A stretch of 64,000 bases of DNA from Panagrolaimus kolymaensis (GCA_028622995.1 JAJQJQ010000062.1:868001-932000); one strand, 5' to 3'. Positions 39,404-51,225 are shown, numbered from the stretch's first letter. Translations and numbers: made by a program. Notes: generated by a model not told the origin, from the letters alone.

Positions 39404-39796
39404 TTGAAATGTTTTATGCTTAGGTTTACTATTATGTTTGATTTTTGTATTGATTATTATTGTTTTGTGATGTCAAGTTAAAATAAATCATTCTTTTTTT
39501 GTTGTTGTGTTTTAACTTGTTTGAAATAAAAGTGTTTTCTTTAAAAACTATCATCATTGACATAAAGTAATTCTCTTCTCTCTCTGGCATAGCGTTCACA
39601 TATTCATACCACAACTTTTTTTTGTTTCTTTCACTCCATTGCTACGTGGAATTGGTTTTTAGCAGTTTATATTGGTTGATGATTCTTCCAAATACAAGTT
39701 TCTAATAACTAAAAGAATATTTGTTGTTTGTTGTATTTTATATTAATAAATGATATGGTATTTAACTGCTACAAAAAATAATTATCATAAATAGCA
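39404..39796. other. Spacer between MRPL43 and the GM130 homologue
   Basis: 3' UTR of MRPL43 (AATAAA at 39482) and AT-rich upstream sequence of the next gene, including a TTTTTAG at 39657-39663. Too little to say whether GM130 belongs to the same operon. Confidence 0.4.
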
Positions 39797-42700
39797 ATGG
39801 AAGATAACAAAGAAGCTAAATTATTACAAGCTCGTCAATTAGTTAGTTTTAGTTTTATTGATAGCTTTTTAGCAGGGATAAAAACTGGATTGGATTTTTT
39901 AGCTCAAAAAATACCAAACTAAGCACCCACAAAATGGAGAAATGAGTCAAATGAACCATCTAAGTAAGCTTTTTTTGTTTGTTGCATTTTGGAGAGATTG
40001 AGTTTAGCAGTTGCAACCTTTTTATTAAACTTTAGATGGAAATGAAACATATAGCGATGCAGCAAGTATTCCATCATCACGAGCTTCATCTGTTTGTGAA
40101 ATATCTAAACCAAACAATAATTTTAATTTAACCAATAATGAAAAAGTATGTTTTATTTTATTTTTTTTATTGAAACAAAGGAAGTTAATATTAATAGCAT
40201 TTTTTTTTAGCAAGAACTAATTTATTTAAAGCGAGCTTTGGAGGACAAAGATAAAACATATGCGGATGTTGTACAAAAGTTTCAAACTTTAGTAAGATTT
40301 TTCTTTCTTATTTTTATCGTTTCAAACAATAACTTTGTATTTAGCAAACTCATTATGCTGAACTTCATACAGCATATAATCTTGCAAATCAAACATTGCA
40401 AAATTCAACTTCTAAAGAATTTGCTGAACAAATAACTAAATTACAAACAGCTTTGAGTGTTGCAATTGAAGAAAAAACTTCATATCAAAGTGAACTTCGA
40501 ACATTCAAAAATAAACTTGCATCATTGGAAGCTGAAAATAAAGCGTTACACGTACGTTCGTTCGTTAATCGAAGATTAAAACATTTTTCCATGGCGAAAC
40601 CAAAATGCAAATCAGCAATTTTAGGACCAAATTCGATCAACCAATGGTTCTTCAAATTTATATGAAACTGAAAAAAGAAAACTTCACGAAGAAGTGGATC
40701 GATTAGCGAGGCAATTAAAATCGGTTACATCGGATTTAGAAAAGCAAAGGCAAGAATCGCTTAAATTAGAATCAAAAATTCGTCAAGTTAATCAAGATCG
40801 AAATGACACTCAAGCGCGACTTAAATATATTTTTAATGAAAAGGAAGACCTTGAAAAGGCTGTGGCTTCGATGAAGCATGAAATACAAATGAAAGAAATT
40901 TTTATTAAACAATTAACTTTTAATGATTCAGAAGAAAAAAATTTGAATTCTAAAGACCATCAAGAAGCATATATAAATTTAAATATGGAAAATCAAAAAT
41001 TATTGGGCGAAGTTGGAATGCTTCAAACAAAATTGGATGAATTACAGCGGCAACAACTTGGAACTCGAGAATATTATGAAAGTTGCATCGGAGAATTAAA
41101 TCAAAAAGTTGCATATTTGGAAGCAAAATTAAATAATGTTGAAAGAGAAAAAGTGGAATTAGAAACAAATAATTATCAAATTCAAGAAAAAATTAATTTT
41201 ATTCTAAACCAACAAGCAGCAAGTGCAACTGCAACAGCGGCTGCTTCTCAACAGCAACAAAATTTAGTTGCCGCCAATATGGAAGATGCAAAACAGAAAT
41301 CCCATTCATCAACAAATTTAACATCATCAAGATCGATGACTGCTATTGTAAATAATATTGATATGGTTGAATTTGATGCATTAAAAAATAGTTTATTTGC
41401 AATTCAATCAGATTATTCTCGAGCGGTGGATAGAATTCATGAAATGGAAGCAATAATAGATGAAAAGGTACTTATTTATTTATTTTTTTTGCTTTGATGG
41501 GAAAAATGTTTTTAATGAATTATTTAGCCGCAAAGATTAAAAATTTCAATAATTACTAAAGCTAAAAAAAGAGTCAAAAAGCGTTTTTAAAAATAAAGCT
41601 CAAGTTTTTGAAGAAAATAAATAAAACTAAAATTTACAATAGCTACCTTAAACTTTGAAAACGTAAATGTTGGCGCTTTTTTTCTCGAAGAATTTGGAAT
41701 TTGCTTTCTCTAAAGTTTTGGCGATAAATTTAGTTTTAAAAAAAGCCATTTTTTGTTCCCATTTTTTGAGCTTTTGACCACTAACCAACCAACAATAACT
41801 ATGCTTTTTTGCAGGAAACAATTATCGAAGAAATAGAAAAGCAAAATGCAAATGAAAAAGCAAAATTAATGAATCTTCAAAATGATATCGCCACACAACA
41901 AACTGTACAAACGGTAAATAAACCTAAATATTAAAATTTTGTTTATTTAAAAAAATATTTAAAATTTAGGATGTTCATTTGCTTCTTGAACAATTACAAA
42001 ATGAAAAGGCTACAGTTTCGCGGGCGATAGCACAAAATATTGAATTGAAGGAACAATTGGGAGAACTTCAAGATAAATTTGTTGAAGTTACAAATCAAAG
42101 TGCTTTACACGAAGATCAGCGGCTTACAGCTTTAGCAACCATAGAAAAACTTCAAAAACAAATGGATGAAATTGTTAGTTTTTAGAAATTAAAATAATTT
42201 GAGCAAAAAATTAAGGTTTTTTTATCGTTTTTTAGATCGAAGGCAAAAATCTTCAACAAAATTATTTATTACCTAAAAAAGTTGAGCAAGGAATTCAAAC
42301 AACCGAAGAAATATTTTTGGAAAAAGGCGAAACAAAAAATTATGCAAATGTGGAAAACCATAGAATAAATTCTTCCCCAGAAAGTGACCAAGAAAAAACT
42401 TTTGCCCCTAATGAAAGGCGTTGTTCGTCTGAGTTAGAATTTGCTAAAGAAGCAGCAGCAACAGAAATCAACGATGAAACCCAAGAAAATTCTAAAGTTG
42501 TATTTTCTCCCCAACTTTCCCCAACTTTTTCTTCGTCATCTTCTTCAAGTTCAGGAGGAGCTTCAATATCGAGAGATGAAATAATAAAAACCCTTGAAAA
42601 TCGTTTGGAAATTTTATCCAAAGAAAAAAATGAAATTAAAATTGCCAATGATAAACTTCAATATTTCTTAACTGCCTTGGAATCAGAAAATGAATCCATT

Positions 42701-43343
42701 GGAGAATATATCGCTTTATATCAATTTCAACGATCAAATATTCAAAAGAAAGCCGCTGAAAAGGATGCCCTCATTTCGCAATTATCATATGAAAAGAAAG
42801 CAGCCCAAACTCAAATCGCAGAATTACAACAAATTTTATATAATATATTTGGACAATCTCCTCCTGTTTTAAGTGTTTCTGCAACAACAACAAAAAATAA
42901 TGAAAATCTTTTAAATGGCAAAAATCCTCCTAACGAAGCTGGTGCATCATCGCAACCTCCACCAAATAATAATGAAGCGTTGGATAAATTAAATAAAATT
43001 TTGTTTGAACTTCAGGTAAGCAAAATTTTTAGTCGAAAAACTATGAAAAAAAAACAACCATAAAATGAGAAAACAATTTTAAAAGAAAAGGTGAAAAAAT
43101 TATTGACTCAATCGAAGCTCCCAAAATAAAACTTTTTTTAAAATACGAATTTCAAAAAGAAAAAATTAAGTTTTTAAAGTTTTTTATTTTTTATAGCATC
43201 GTCAACATTCTTCTTCTTCTAATCATTTTATGGAAATTCCAAATGGAACATCGACGCCGGAAGCTTATTCTGCATCATCAACAACATTTTCCGATCCCAA
43301 ACTTCATTGCCCAGAATGTCGAGGACAAATGTTTACTCTTTAA
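39797..43343 (+). CDS. GM130/golgin-A2 homologue (cis-Golgi coiled-coil tether)
   Basis: Ten exons: 39797-39841, 39903-39963, 40036-40145, 40211-40291, 40345-40551, 40625-41467, 41815-41913, 41970-42173, 42236-43015 and 43197-43343, joining to 858 aa. The N-terminus KEAKLLQARQLLKKYQTKH matches the basic p115/importin-binding end of GM130. Long coiled coils follow, then two blocks highly conserved in GM130: KATVSRAIAQNIELKEQLGE and SENESIGEYIALYQFQRS. The C-terminus is unlike the vertebrate ITVI tail: it has a CPEC pair and ends MFTL, a possible PDZ ligand for a GRASP protein. Family role: membrane tethering and ribbon organisation at the cis-Golgi. Skipping 39842-39902 removes an in-frame stop and gives the conserved LKKYQ, which supports this splice. 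Confidence 0.9.
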
Positions 43344-45442
43344 TTAATTGTAAAATTCCCAAGCAAAAAAAATAAAACATTCATTATTAATTAAAAAGCG
43401 AGTGCAATTTTTTTCTTTCTTCCATGTGTCTTGTTGATTTTTTTTTTAAAATTTACTTTATTTTAAACTTGCTTCATTCAAAATATTGTTTATCTTAGAC
43501 TTCTATGTTATTGTTTGTTTTCATATGTTTTATATAGCAATTTTAAAATTGTGATAAATTATTAATATTAGAAAATAAATTATTCTTCAAACTTTTATAA
43601 AAATATCATCATCGCAATTGGAAATGACAAAAAACAGCCAAGAAAAAAAAAAAGAAGGTGAAGGAATTACAATGATTTCAACAAAAAAAGCTTGTTGCAT
43701 ATTTTGGTTATGATATTCTTTGGACTATGATAGCTGCTTGTTCAGCTGAGGCAGAAAATGAAAAAAAGATAAAATGAAAAAACTTATCAACTTTTTTCGA
43801 TCATACTTTGCTTTCATCGTTGCTCTATAGTATTTTTGTTTCACTTCTTCGTTGCTGAAGAATGCATTCAATCAAATACGATGCATTTTGGCTGGCGGAG
43901 ATCAAAAAAGCAAAGAAGTATGAAAAATTTTTTTGATGAAAACTATTTTATCAAAGCTTCAAAGAGTTTGATTGCATTATCTTTTTCTTATCTCTAATAA
44001 AATGCATATCTCAAAAAAAGTAATATTAAATAACAAATAGTCCAAAACTTATTGGCGGTGAAGTAAAGTATTTTACTGCAACAAAAAATGGTTTTAAAGG
44101 TCGATAAAGCAATCATAAATTCATCGATTCGCCTAATTAGTGGCATAAAAAATATTGTGTTTACAATTACCAACTAAAGCCGATTGATTGCATGCGTGTC
44201 AGCAACTTGAATGGTCAAAGTCAATGTTTTCAATCGCTTTCTTTAATTTTTTCAAGTTTCCAAAAACTAAACGTTTAATCGATTTTAGTGTTCGGAAGAA
44301 ATTATGGATGCTGAAGAGCTCTCATCAAAAAATATAAGGATTCGAAAATGGTTTGCACCATCCTTTCGAACTTGCCTAGCTGTATTTTAAAGCTTTCAAC
44401 TTTTTGATTTCTTTTTAGTCCTATTTGGATGCATGATTATCTTTGGTTAATCCACACACACATTTCTTTATTTCTGCAATGCGGCGGCTACAAAGCAAAT
44501 TATTATTGATTGAATGAAAATAGTTTTTGTTATTTTTTAAGGACCTTGAATCAACCAGCCGATGTAGATTTAAGTTTACAAAGTTAAGGAATATTGGTTG
44601 AACGACAACTTCTTGCTTCATCAAATTTTGAACGATTATTAGTTGCAATTGCTTCAATGTTAACATTGGCATTAAATTTGAGGTTAGTTAATAAAAAATT
44701 ATGTTGAATTTTTGTTTACAAAAATAATAATAATACCGTAAACCAAAAGTTTGTAGCTTGCTTTTCGGCGTTTAATTGCAATTGATTAAACAACGCTAAT
44801 TTGTAATACTTAAAAGATAAAAACATCCATATTTTAGAGCCACGAGTTATTCAATCAAAAATCATTCAATATGGAATTTGCTTGCTTTATCTTTTGCATG
44901 CAGAGATGGAGTTGCTTACTTCGATGTCAGCAACAACAACAACGCCATTATTCCGTCCTGCATGAATAAATTTTTGCCTACCTTAGTATTTTGTTTGTTA
45001 TTGGTTTATATTTGACCCTTCGCTTGGATGATCGATTTCCAAAAATGTTTATAAAGTAAAACCGAAAACAGAATACCAAAATACAAAAAAGTTAAAAACA
45101 ATAAAAATGCACTTTATTTAGGGAGTTGGTGGAGTTAAAGTACTGCTCCTTGTTGTTGGTGTAATGCCGATATTTTTTTTTGAAAGGGAAATGCCAGCAT
45201 TTTTTGTATGCATTTTTTGGAAGTCAAAAGTTTGTTTTTCTCTGACTGTCTGCTTCGAAATTACACATCATTGTTTTATTTCGTTTTATCTTTGGGTTAG
45301 GCTTACTTGAACATTTTTTTTGTATGTGATTTATTTATTCAAGCTATATTTCTGAATTATTCTTCAACAACTTTTTTCCTGATTGGTTTGGTATTGTTTA
45401 TTTTTTTATTTTTTCTGTATTTTCTGTTGTTGTACTTCAGAA
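43344..45442. other. Intergenic region before the Helitron
   Basis: AT-rich sequence with no complete gene. It includes a decayed exon-like stretch at 44552-44682 (listed separately) and, at 45210-45253, a segment repeated on the far side of the Helitron ORF. The left Helitron end must lie in the last part, but I cannot place it. Confidence 0.4.
44552..44682 (+). pseudogene. Exon-like coding remnant with an in-frame stop
   Basis: One frame reads TLNQPADVDLSLQS, a TAA, then GILVERQLLASSNFERLLVA and IASMLTLALNLR up to a GTTAGT donor. The codon use is gene-like and contrasts with the flanking A/T runs, yet no neighbouring exon is found and the stop interrupts it. It may be a relic of a multi-exon gene. 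Family not recognised. Confidence 0.3.
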
Positions 45443-48400
45443 ATGCAGTCGATGAATAGCGATGAGGATGTAAACGGCCTTCGGGCTAACAATGACGGCC
45501 TTCCGGCAAACAATGACGGCCTTCGGGCAAATAATCACGGCCTTCGGGCAAATAATCACGGCCTTCGGGCAAACAATCACGGCCTTCGGGCAAACCACGA
45601 CGGCCCTCGGGCAAACTTGCGTAACGATGCGTTTGAGAATGTTGAGCGAAGCGAAGGAGTTAACGAGGATGAGTCAATGGAAGTTGACGATAACGTTAGT
45701 GAACCTATTCTTATGGGTGCTATGATAGACGCGAATGTTATCGAAGGCGAAGAGTTGATCCCCAACGAAGAAGTGCAGTTAGCGGCAGCGATATCCGAAG
45801 ATTTTGCTACGTATTGCCGTAGAAAAAAGATTAGGAGTAGCGCCGCGAACAGACAAAAGTGGAGACGTCAGCGTCAATCCGACGAAGAAAGGTTAAGTGA
45901 GCTTGAACGCTTACGACAACAACGTAGAGAAGCACGACAGCGTGAATCTGCAGGCCAACGTGCACTAAGGCTTGCTGATTTGCGTGAACGAAATAGATTG
46001 AGCCGTGATAACGAAGATGATGAGCAACGAGAAGCACGCTTAGCGGCAGATCGAGAGCAACATTTTGTAGTAAGAGAAACCGAAAGAGATGAACAACGTG
46101 AAGCACGATTAAATGTCCAGCGTGTTTTGCAAGCTTCTCAACGAGAGAATGAAAGCGATGAACAACGAGAAGCAAGGCTTGCTGCTTTGCGTGAACGTAA
46201 TAGATTGAGCCGTGATAACGAAGATGTTGAGCAGCAAGAAGCACGATTACACGCCCAACGTATTTTGCAAGCTTCTCAACGAGAAAATGAAAGCGATGAA
46301 CAACGAGAAGCAAGGCTTGCTGATTTGCGTGAACGAAACAGATTGAGCCGCGATAACGAAGATGTTGAACAGCAAGAAGCACGATTAAACGCCCAGCGTA
46401 TTTTACAAGCTTCACTACGAGAAAATGAAAGCGTTGAAGAACAAGAAGCACGATTAGAAGATGATCGCGTACAGCATGCACTTGCTCGCGAAAATGAGAC
46501 ACTAGCTGGACGAGTACAACGTAATGAAAGTCGGCGCACCGATTATGAAAGACAGCGAGAGAATCCCGCAAATGCGTTTCGTGCAGCCAATAGCGATAAT
46601 GTTGAGCAATTTACATTGGGCGAACGCGATACTCCATGCACGTTTTGTAGCGGATTGCATTACACATGTGAGAATCGTACAGCTCAAGGTACTTATGATA
46701 ACTGTTGCAATTGCGGTCGCGTTAAAGTAAATTTCGAGCCCGATTTCCCCGAACAATTGAAAGCGATGCTTAAGCGTGAAGAAGGTACCGATTGGCGCCC
46801 TTTCCATGAGAAAATTAATAAGTATAACACGAGCGTTAGTTTTGCGTATATGAAGGGTGAAATGCGTCAGTTACCTGGCATTTTTCACTATCGAGTTCAC
46901 GGTGAAGTTATGCATGTTTTACCGAGATATACCGAACCGCTTCCTGGACAACGGCCTGCTTTTGGGCAATTGTGGATCCTCGAAACTAACGATGCGATTG
47001 AGTACCGGTGTCTAGCTCCGTTTGCGACTGATTGTGAACGAAGAATTTTTGAGTTATTGCATACTTTGTTGGCTAACATAAACGAATATGCACAGATTTA
47101 TCGTATGCTTCACGATATTGAGGATGAAGAGCGAGAAGTAGCGGAAAGAGAAGGACGTGTACCAAAAGTATGCAGAATTCTCTTTAAAAAGACAACGAAT
47201 AACACCAGCGATACGTATGCGTTACCGACAGTGTCTAATGAAGTAGCAGGTATTTATATTTGCGATGAGAATGGTGACATTCCTTGGAATGATATCCAAG
47301 TTCAACGAAAGTGTAATGACGGAGAGCCACCTATGGCTCAACGTATTTCTAAGTATTCGAAGCATTGTGAACCGCTTACGTTTGTATTGTTTAACCCTTA
47401 CGGTAGAGGAGACTTTTGGCATTATGATAGGCCAAAGAATCCTTCTAATCCACAAGGCGGAAAACTTACTGCGCTCCAGTATTTTTTGTATAAGTTAGCT
47501 TTGCGTGCCGAAAACGATGATGAGCCTTTTAATCCCATCCTTCATGGTGGTAAATTATTAAGCAAATATTTAGTTTGGTCATTTACGATTGTCGATAATG
47601 AGCGTTTAAAGTTTTTGCGATTGAATCAAAAGAAGTTACGAGTTGATACGTATACGGGTCTTACAGACTATTTGCGAAATGTTGGAGAAGCTAACGATGC
47701 GTTACCTGGAAAAAAGTTCGTTTTGCCCTCATCGTATACGATGGGACCGCGAAGTCAAGCTGAGTTTTTGAATGATGCGAATGCGATGTGTCAGAAGCAT
47801 GGAAAGCCGAGTTTATTTATTACGAAAACGTGCAATCCCGATGATCCAGATATTACGAGACATTTATTCGAGAACCAGCGAGCTTACGACAGACCCGACG
47901 TTGTTGATATTGTTTTTAATTACCACGTTAAGCAATTCGTCAAGGAAATGAAGAGTGGTATTTTTGGAAAAGTTAAAGCTTTTCTTTACGTTGTTGAGTT
48001 TCAGAAACGTGGCTTACCGCATATTCACAGTTTGTGGTGGTTTGAAGAAGAATGGAACGATATCGCGAAAATTAACGATTTCATTTCTGCTGAGCTACCC
48101 GATCGAGAAAGCGACCCCGTACTTTACGATTTGGTGGTGAAGCATATGCTTCATCGACCTTGCGGAGAATACGATCCGAATGCGATGTGTATGCAGGATG
48201 GTACATGTAAACGTCATTTTCCGAAAGCGTTTAGCGAAGAGACAACGTTTGATGAAAATTCGTATCCGACTTACCGAAGAAGAAACGACGGCAAGCAAGC
48301 TACGGTTAACTTTAAAGGGCGACCTTTTATTCTTGATAACCGTTCAGTTGTTCCGTATAATGCGTATTTATTGAAGCGTTTCGGTTGCCACATCAATATT

Positions 48401-50953
48401 GAAGTGGTATGCAGTTTGCGTACAGTTAATTATCTGTTCAAGTATTTGTTTAAAGGTCCGGACAGAATTAATATTGAGATCAGTAGCGGACAAGTTAATT
48501 ACGACGAGATTCAGTGCTTCCTTGATGCGAGATACTTATCCGCTCATGAAGCTTGCTGGAGACTTTACAAGTTCGATATGCATTTTTCGAGTGAAAGTAT
48601 TGAGAGGCTTCAGGTTCATTTACCTGAGCAACAAACGATTGCTATGGCCGAAGATGCTACGGTTTCCGATATGATTCGAGATGCGATGAAAAAGTCAAAG
48701 TTATTAGCGTTCTTTGATTTAAATAGAAATGCACCAAACGGAGTTAATCGAAATCTTACGTATGTAGAGCTTTGCCACCATTTTACATGGGACGCAAAAA
48801 AACGCGAATGGCATACACGTTTGAGAACTACGAAACCGAAATGTCCACGAATGTACGCTGTTAACCCGAAAAACACCGAATTGTTTTACCTTCGAAAGTT
48901 ATTAACGATTGTTAAAGGTCCAAGAGATTACGAAGATTTACGTAGAGATCCTTACGATCTTAATGCAATTCATGCAACGTTCCGCGAAGCGTGTGTAGCA
49001 CGAGGATTGGTTGAATCCGATCAAATTTATTACGATGCGTTACACGAAGGAACGTTTTTCAATTTACCGAGAGAATTACGACGCTTATTCGCACGAATCG
49101 TTGCTCATTGTGATGTTGAAGCTCCGTTATGGTTATGGAATCAGTTTCGTCATCAGTTAACATGTGATTTGCTTCGAAGTCATCGCGGTGATCAAGATCT
49201 TGCGGAAACTTTAGCATGGCGTCAAGTTTTACGAATGATTATTAACAATGAGCGATCGCTTGAAGATTATCCAATTCTTCAAATGGTTGCTGAAATTGTT
49301 GGTATTGACGACGAAAGCGTTGATATTACGGCACATCGTCTCCGAGGCGATCAAATGCGAGGAACTTTGAATCCCGAACAAGCGAATGCGTACGAAGCGA
49401 TTATGCAAAGAGTCGTCAATCCAGATAATTCTGCGGCCTGCTTTTACATTGATGGCCCAGGAGGTTCAGGAAAAACGTATCTTTTTAATTGTTTATTTTC
49501 GAATTTGGTTGCGTTCGATACCGATGTTGTTATTATGGCATGGAGCGGTATTGCAGCAAGTTTATATGAAACGGGGCGAACAGCTCATAACGTATTTAAG
49601 CTTGATTTTCCGTTCGGCGAAGAAAGTCAATCCGGTGTAGTTTCTTCGGATTCACTTGGACAAGCGTTACGTAAAGTTAAAGTTGTTGTCTGGGATGAAA
49701 CACCGATGGCACCACGAAGAGCACTTGAAGTTGTTGATGAAAAGTTACGCGAAATTATGAATAACGACACTCCGTTCGGTGGAAAGGTTATCGTTTGCGG
49801 TGGAGATTTTCGTCAGTTAGGACCCGTTGTGAAAAACGGTACGCGTAACGATGTTATCCGAAATAGCGTTAAGATGAGTCCGCTTTGGCCTCTTTTCTCG
49901 GCGAATAAATACGATTTGATTAGTAACGAAAGAGCCGATAATAACGGAGATGATTTTGCGGAAACGATATTGAGGATTGGAAACGGAAGCGCAAACGATG
50001 TTCACGGCAAAGTATCGTTACCCGAAGAGTGTATTAGTGAGAGTGATTTAGTTGAGGTTATTTTCGGTGATGTTATAAGGAATAACGATTTAAATGCGTT
50101 TGCGTCTAGAGCTATTCTTTCCACGGTTAATGCTGAAGTTGATACGTATAACGAAGCGATTATCGATTTACTTGATAGCGAAACCGAAAGGATTTATCAA
50201 GCTGTCGATCGAGTTGAAGATAACGTATTTGAGTATAGCCCCGAACACTTTGAGACTTTTAAGCCAAACGGTTTCCCTGCGTTCAAGCTACGACTTCGAG
50301 TAAATGCGGTGATTATGCTTATGCGTAACTTGAGCATCCGAGAAGGTTTATGTAACGGAACGCGACTAATTGTAAAGAGACTTGAACGTAACATTATTGT
50401 TGCTGAAAAGTTGACAAATCGAAGCGATAATAACGAAGATAACATGGTAATGATTCCACGAATTACGCTCCTCGACGATTCAAGCGTTTTGAAAGTTTAC
50501 CGCACACAATTTCCGGTTCGAGTTGCGTTCGCTTTAACGATTAATAAAGGACAAGGACAAACGTTCGACTGTGTAGGAGTTGATCTCAGTAAAGGAATTT
50601 TTACGCACGGCCATTGTTATGTTGCTCTTTCTCGCACTCGTGCATGGGATAAGCTTCATATTAAATTGCCCGCCGACGATGTGAACAGTACGCGAAATAT
50701 CGTTTACAACGAACTTTTGAACGACAATCCGCGTTCTGTAATGTCTCCGGATGCTCCAGATTATGCAACGTTAAATCCCGATTGGAACGATGAGAACGAT
50801 GTAAATATGGAAGTTGAAGAAGAGCCTATCGATGAAAATAACGAAGTTATACAAAATGTTTCCGGTAACGATTTAGTTGATTTAGAGTATGAGATTAGCG
50901 ATGAGTGGGACGATAACGTTGAAATGAATGATATTGTTAGCGATTCTGATTAG
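45443..50953 (+). CDS. Helitron Rep/helicase polyprotein
   Basis: A single uninterrupted frame of about 1,836 aa from the ATG at 45443, which lies 2 nt after a CTTCAG acceptor; the frame also runs 20 codons further upstream. Order: seven GLRANN-type heptapeptides (residues about 12-60); a charged helical region of repeated 23-aa units (about 170-355); a zinc-finger-like CTFCSG...CCNCG near 398; the HUH relaxase motif FQKRGLPHIHSLWW near 856; the tyrosine motif YLFKYLFKG near 996; then a Pif1-type SF1 helicase with Walker A GPGGSGKT (about 1337), DETPMAPRRAL, GGDFRQLGPV, and NKGQGQTF plus VALSRTR near the end. All catalytic motifs for rolling-circle transposition are intact. Its base composition is clearly richer in G and C than neighbouring genes and it lacks introns, suggesting a recent arrival. 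Confidence 0.95.
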   Translation: MQSMNSDEDVNGLRANNDGLPANNDGLRANNHGLRANNHGLRANNHGLRANHDGPRANLRNDAFENVERSEGVNEDESMEVDDNVSEPILMGAMIDANVIEGEELIPNEEVQLAAAISEDFATYCRRKKIRSSAANRQKWRRQRQSDEERLSELERLRQQRREARQRESAGQRALRLADLRERNRLSRDNEDDEQREARLAADREQHFVVRETERDEQREARLNVQRVLQASQRENESDEQREARLAALRERNRLSRDNEDVEQQEARLHAQRILQASQRENESDEQREARLADLRERNRLSRDNEDVEQQEARLNAQRILQASLRENESVEEQEARLEDDRVQHALARENETLAGRVQRNESRRTDYERQRENPANAFRAANSDNVEQFTLGERDTPCTFCSGLHYTCENRTAQGTYDNCCNCGRVKVNFEPDFPEQLKAMLKREEGTDWRPFHEKINKYNTSVSFAYMKGEMRQLPGIFHYRVHGEVMHVLPRYTEPLPGQRPAFGQLWILETNDAIEYRCLAPFATDCERRIFELLHTLLANINEYAQIYRMLHDIEDEEREVAEREGRVPKVCRILFKKTTNNTSDTYALPTVSNEVAGIYICDENGDIPWNDIQVQRKCNDGEPPMAQRISKYSKHCEPLTFVLFNPYGRGDFWHYDRPKNPSNPQGGKLTALQYFLYKLALRAENDDEPFNPILHGGKLLSKYLVWSFTIVDNERLKFLRLNQKKLRVDTYTGLTDYLRNVGEANDALPGKKFVLPSSYTMGPRSQAEFLNDANAMCQKHGKPSLFITKTCNPDDPDITRHLFENQRAYDRPDVVDIVFNYHVKQFVKEMKSGIFGKVKAFLYVVEFQKRGLPHIHSLWWFEEEWNDIAKINDFISAELPDRESDPVLYDLVVKHMLHRPCGEYDPNAMCMQDGTCKRHFPKAFSEETTFDENSYPTYRRRNDGKQATVNFKGRPFILDNRSVVPYNAYLLKRFGCHINIEVVCSLRTVNYLFKYLFKGPDRINIEISSGQVNYDEIQCFLDARYLSAHEACWRLYKFDMHFSSESIERLQVHLPEQQTIAMAEDATVSDMIRDAMKKSKLLAFFDLNRNAPNGVNRNLTYVELCHHFTWDAKKREWHTRLRTTKPKCPRMYAVNPKNTELFYLRKLLTIVKGPRDYEDLRRDPYDLNAIHATFREACVARGLVESDQIYYDALHEGTFFNLPRELRRLFARIVAHCDVEAPLWLWNQFRHQLTCDLLRSHRGDQDLAETLAWRQVLRMIINNERSLEDYPILQMVAEIVGIDDESVDITAHRLRGDQMRGTLNPEQANAYEAIMQRVVNPDNSAACFYIDGPGGSGKTYLFNCLFSNLVAFDTDVVIMAWSGIAASLYETGRTAHNVFKLDFPFGEESQSGVVSSDSLGQALRKVKVVVWDETPMAPRRALEVVDEKLREIMNNDTPFGGKVIVCGGDFRQLGPVVKNGTRNDVIRNSVKMSPLWPLFSANKYDLISNERADNNGDDFAETILRIGNGSANDVHGKVSLPEECISESDLVEVIFGDVIRNNDLNAFASRAILSTVNAEVDTYNEAIIDLLDSETERIYQAVDRVEDNVFEYSPEHFETFKPNGFPAFKLRLRVNAVIMLMRNLSIREGLCNGTRLIVKRLERNIIVAEKLTNRSDNNEDNMVMIPRITLLDDSSVLKVYRTQFPVRVAFALTINKGQGQTFDCVGVDLSKGIFTHGHCYVALSRTRAWDKLHIKLPADDVNSTRNIVYNELLNDNPRSVMSPDAPDYATLNPDWNDENDVNMEVEEEPIDENNEVIQNVSGNDLVDLEYEISDEWDDNVEMNDIVSDSD
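45477..45623 (+). repeat. In-frame 21-bp tandem repeat in the Helitron ORF
   Basis: Seven consecutive 21-bp units of the type GGCCTTCGGGCAAATAATCA, encoding GLRANNH/D with a few substitutions (GLPANND, GPRANLR). Coding-frame minisatellite near the protein N-terminus; copy number is likely to vary between element copies. Confidence 0.9.
45950..46500 (+). repeat. Degenerate 69-bp in-frame repeats in the Helitron ORF
   Basis: A 23-residue pattern alternates between two versions, RLADLRERNRLSRDNED-(V/D)EQ and RLNAQRILQASQRENESDEQ, for about eight units, forming a charged continuous helix. Repeats differ by single substitutions, so recent unequal exchange is likely. Confidence 0.8.
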
Positions 50954-51019
50954 ATCGATGTTGCGTTTGTTATAGCGATGAGTTGCGTTTTGAGCATATT
51001 TACAATGTTATATCAGTTG

Positions 51020-51225
51020 TAAGTATTAAATGTCCTGCCAATTTATTGGATAAATGCGTGCCTTCTCGGAGGCAAGTATGAGGTGCATTATGCTTAAATC
51101 ACCTCAGGTGATCCACATGCTTAACATAGCGCATTGTTGACAGTTTAATGCCTGGTATGGTCATATGTAATAATTGCACCTGCGTTACGTATGAGATGGG
51201 ATTTTTTGACCCTTTTTAAGGGTTT
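51020..51225 (+). repeat. Structured non-coding unit, copy 1
   Basis: About 205 nt downstream of the Helitron ORF. It contains a CTCG-loop hairpin (TGCCTT-CTCG-GAGGCA), a TCACC-TCA-GGTGA hairpin, a long-range GGTGCA/TGCACC pair enclosing it, and a terminal CCCTTTTTAAGGG palindrome. It is nearly repeated at 51371-51570 with paired substitutions in the first stem. Confidence 0.7.

Noticed and set aside
45831..46571. 246-codon minus-strand frame inside the Helitron ORF
   Set aside because: Antisense shadow of the charged repeats (EAR/ERN codons read backwards as Leu, His, Val); no independent signal.
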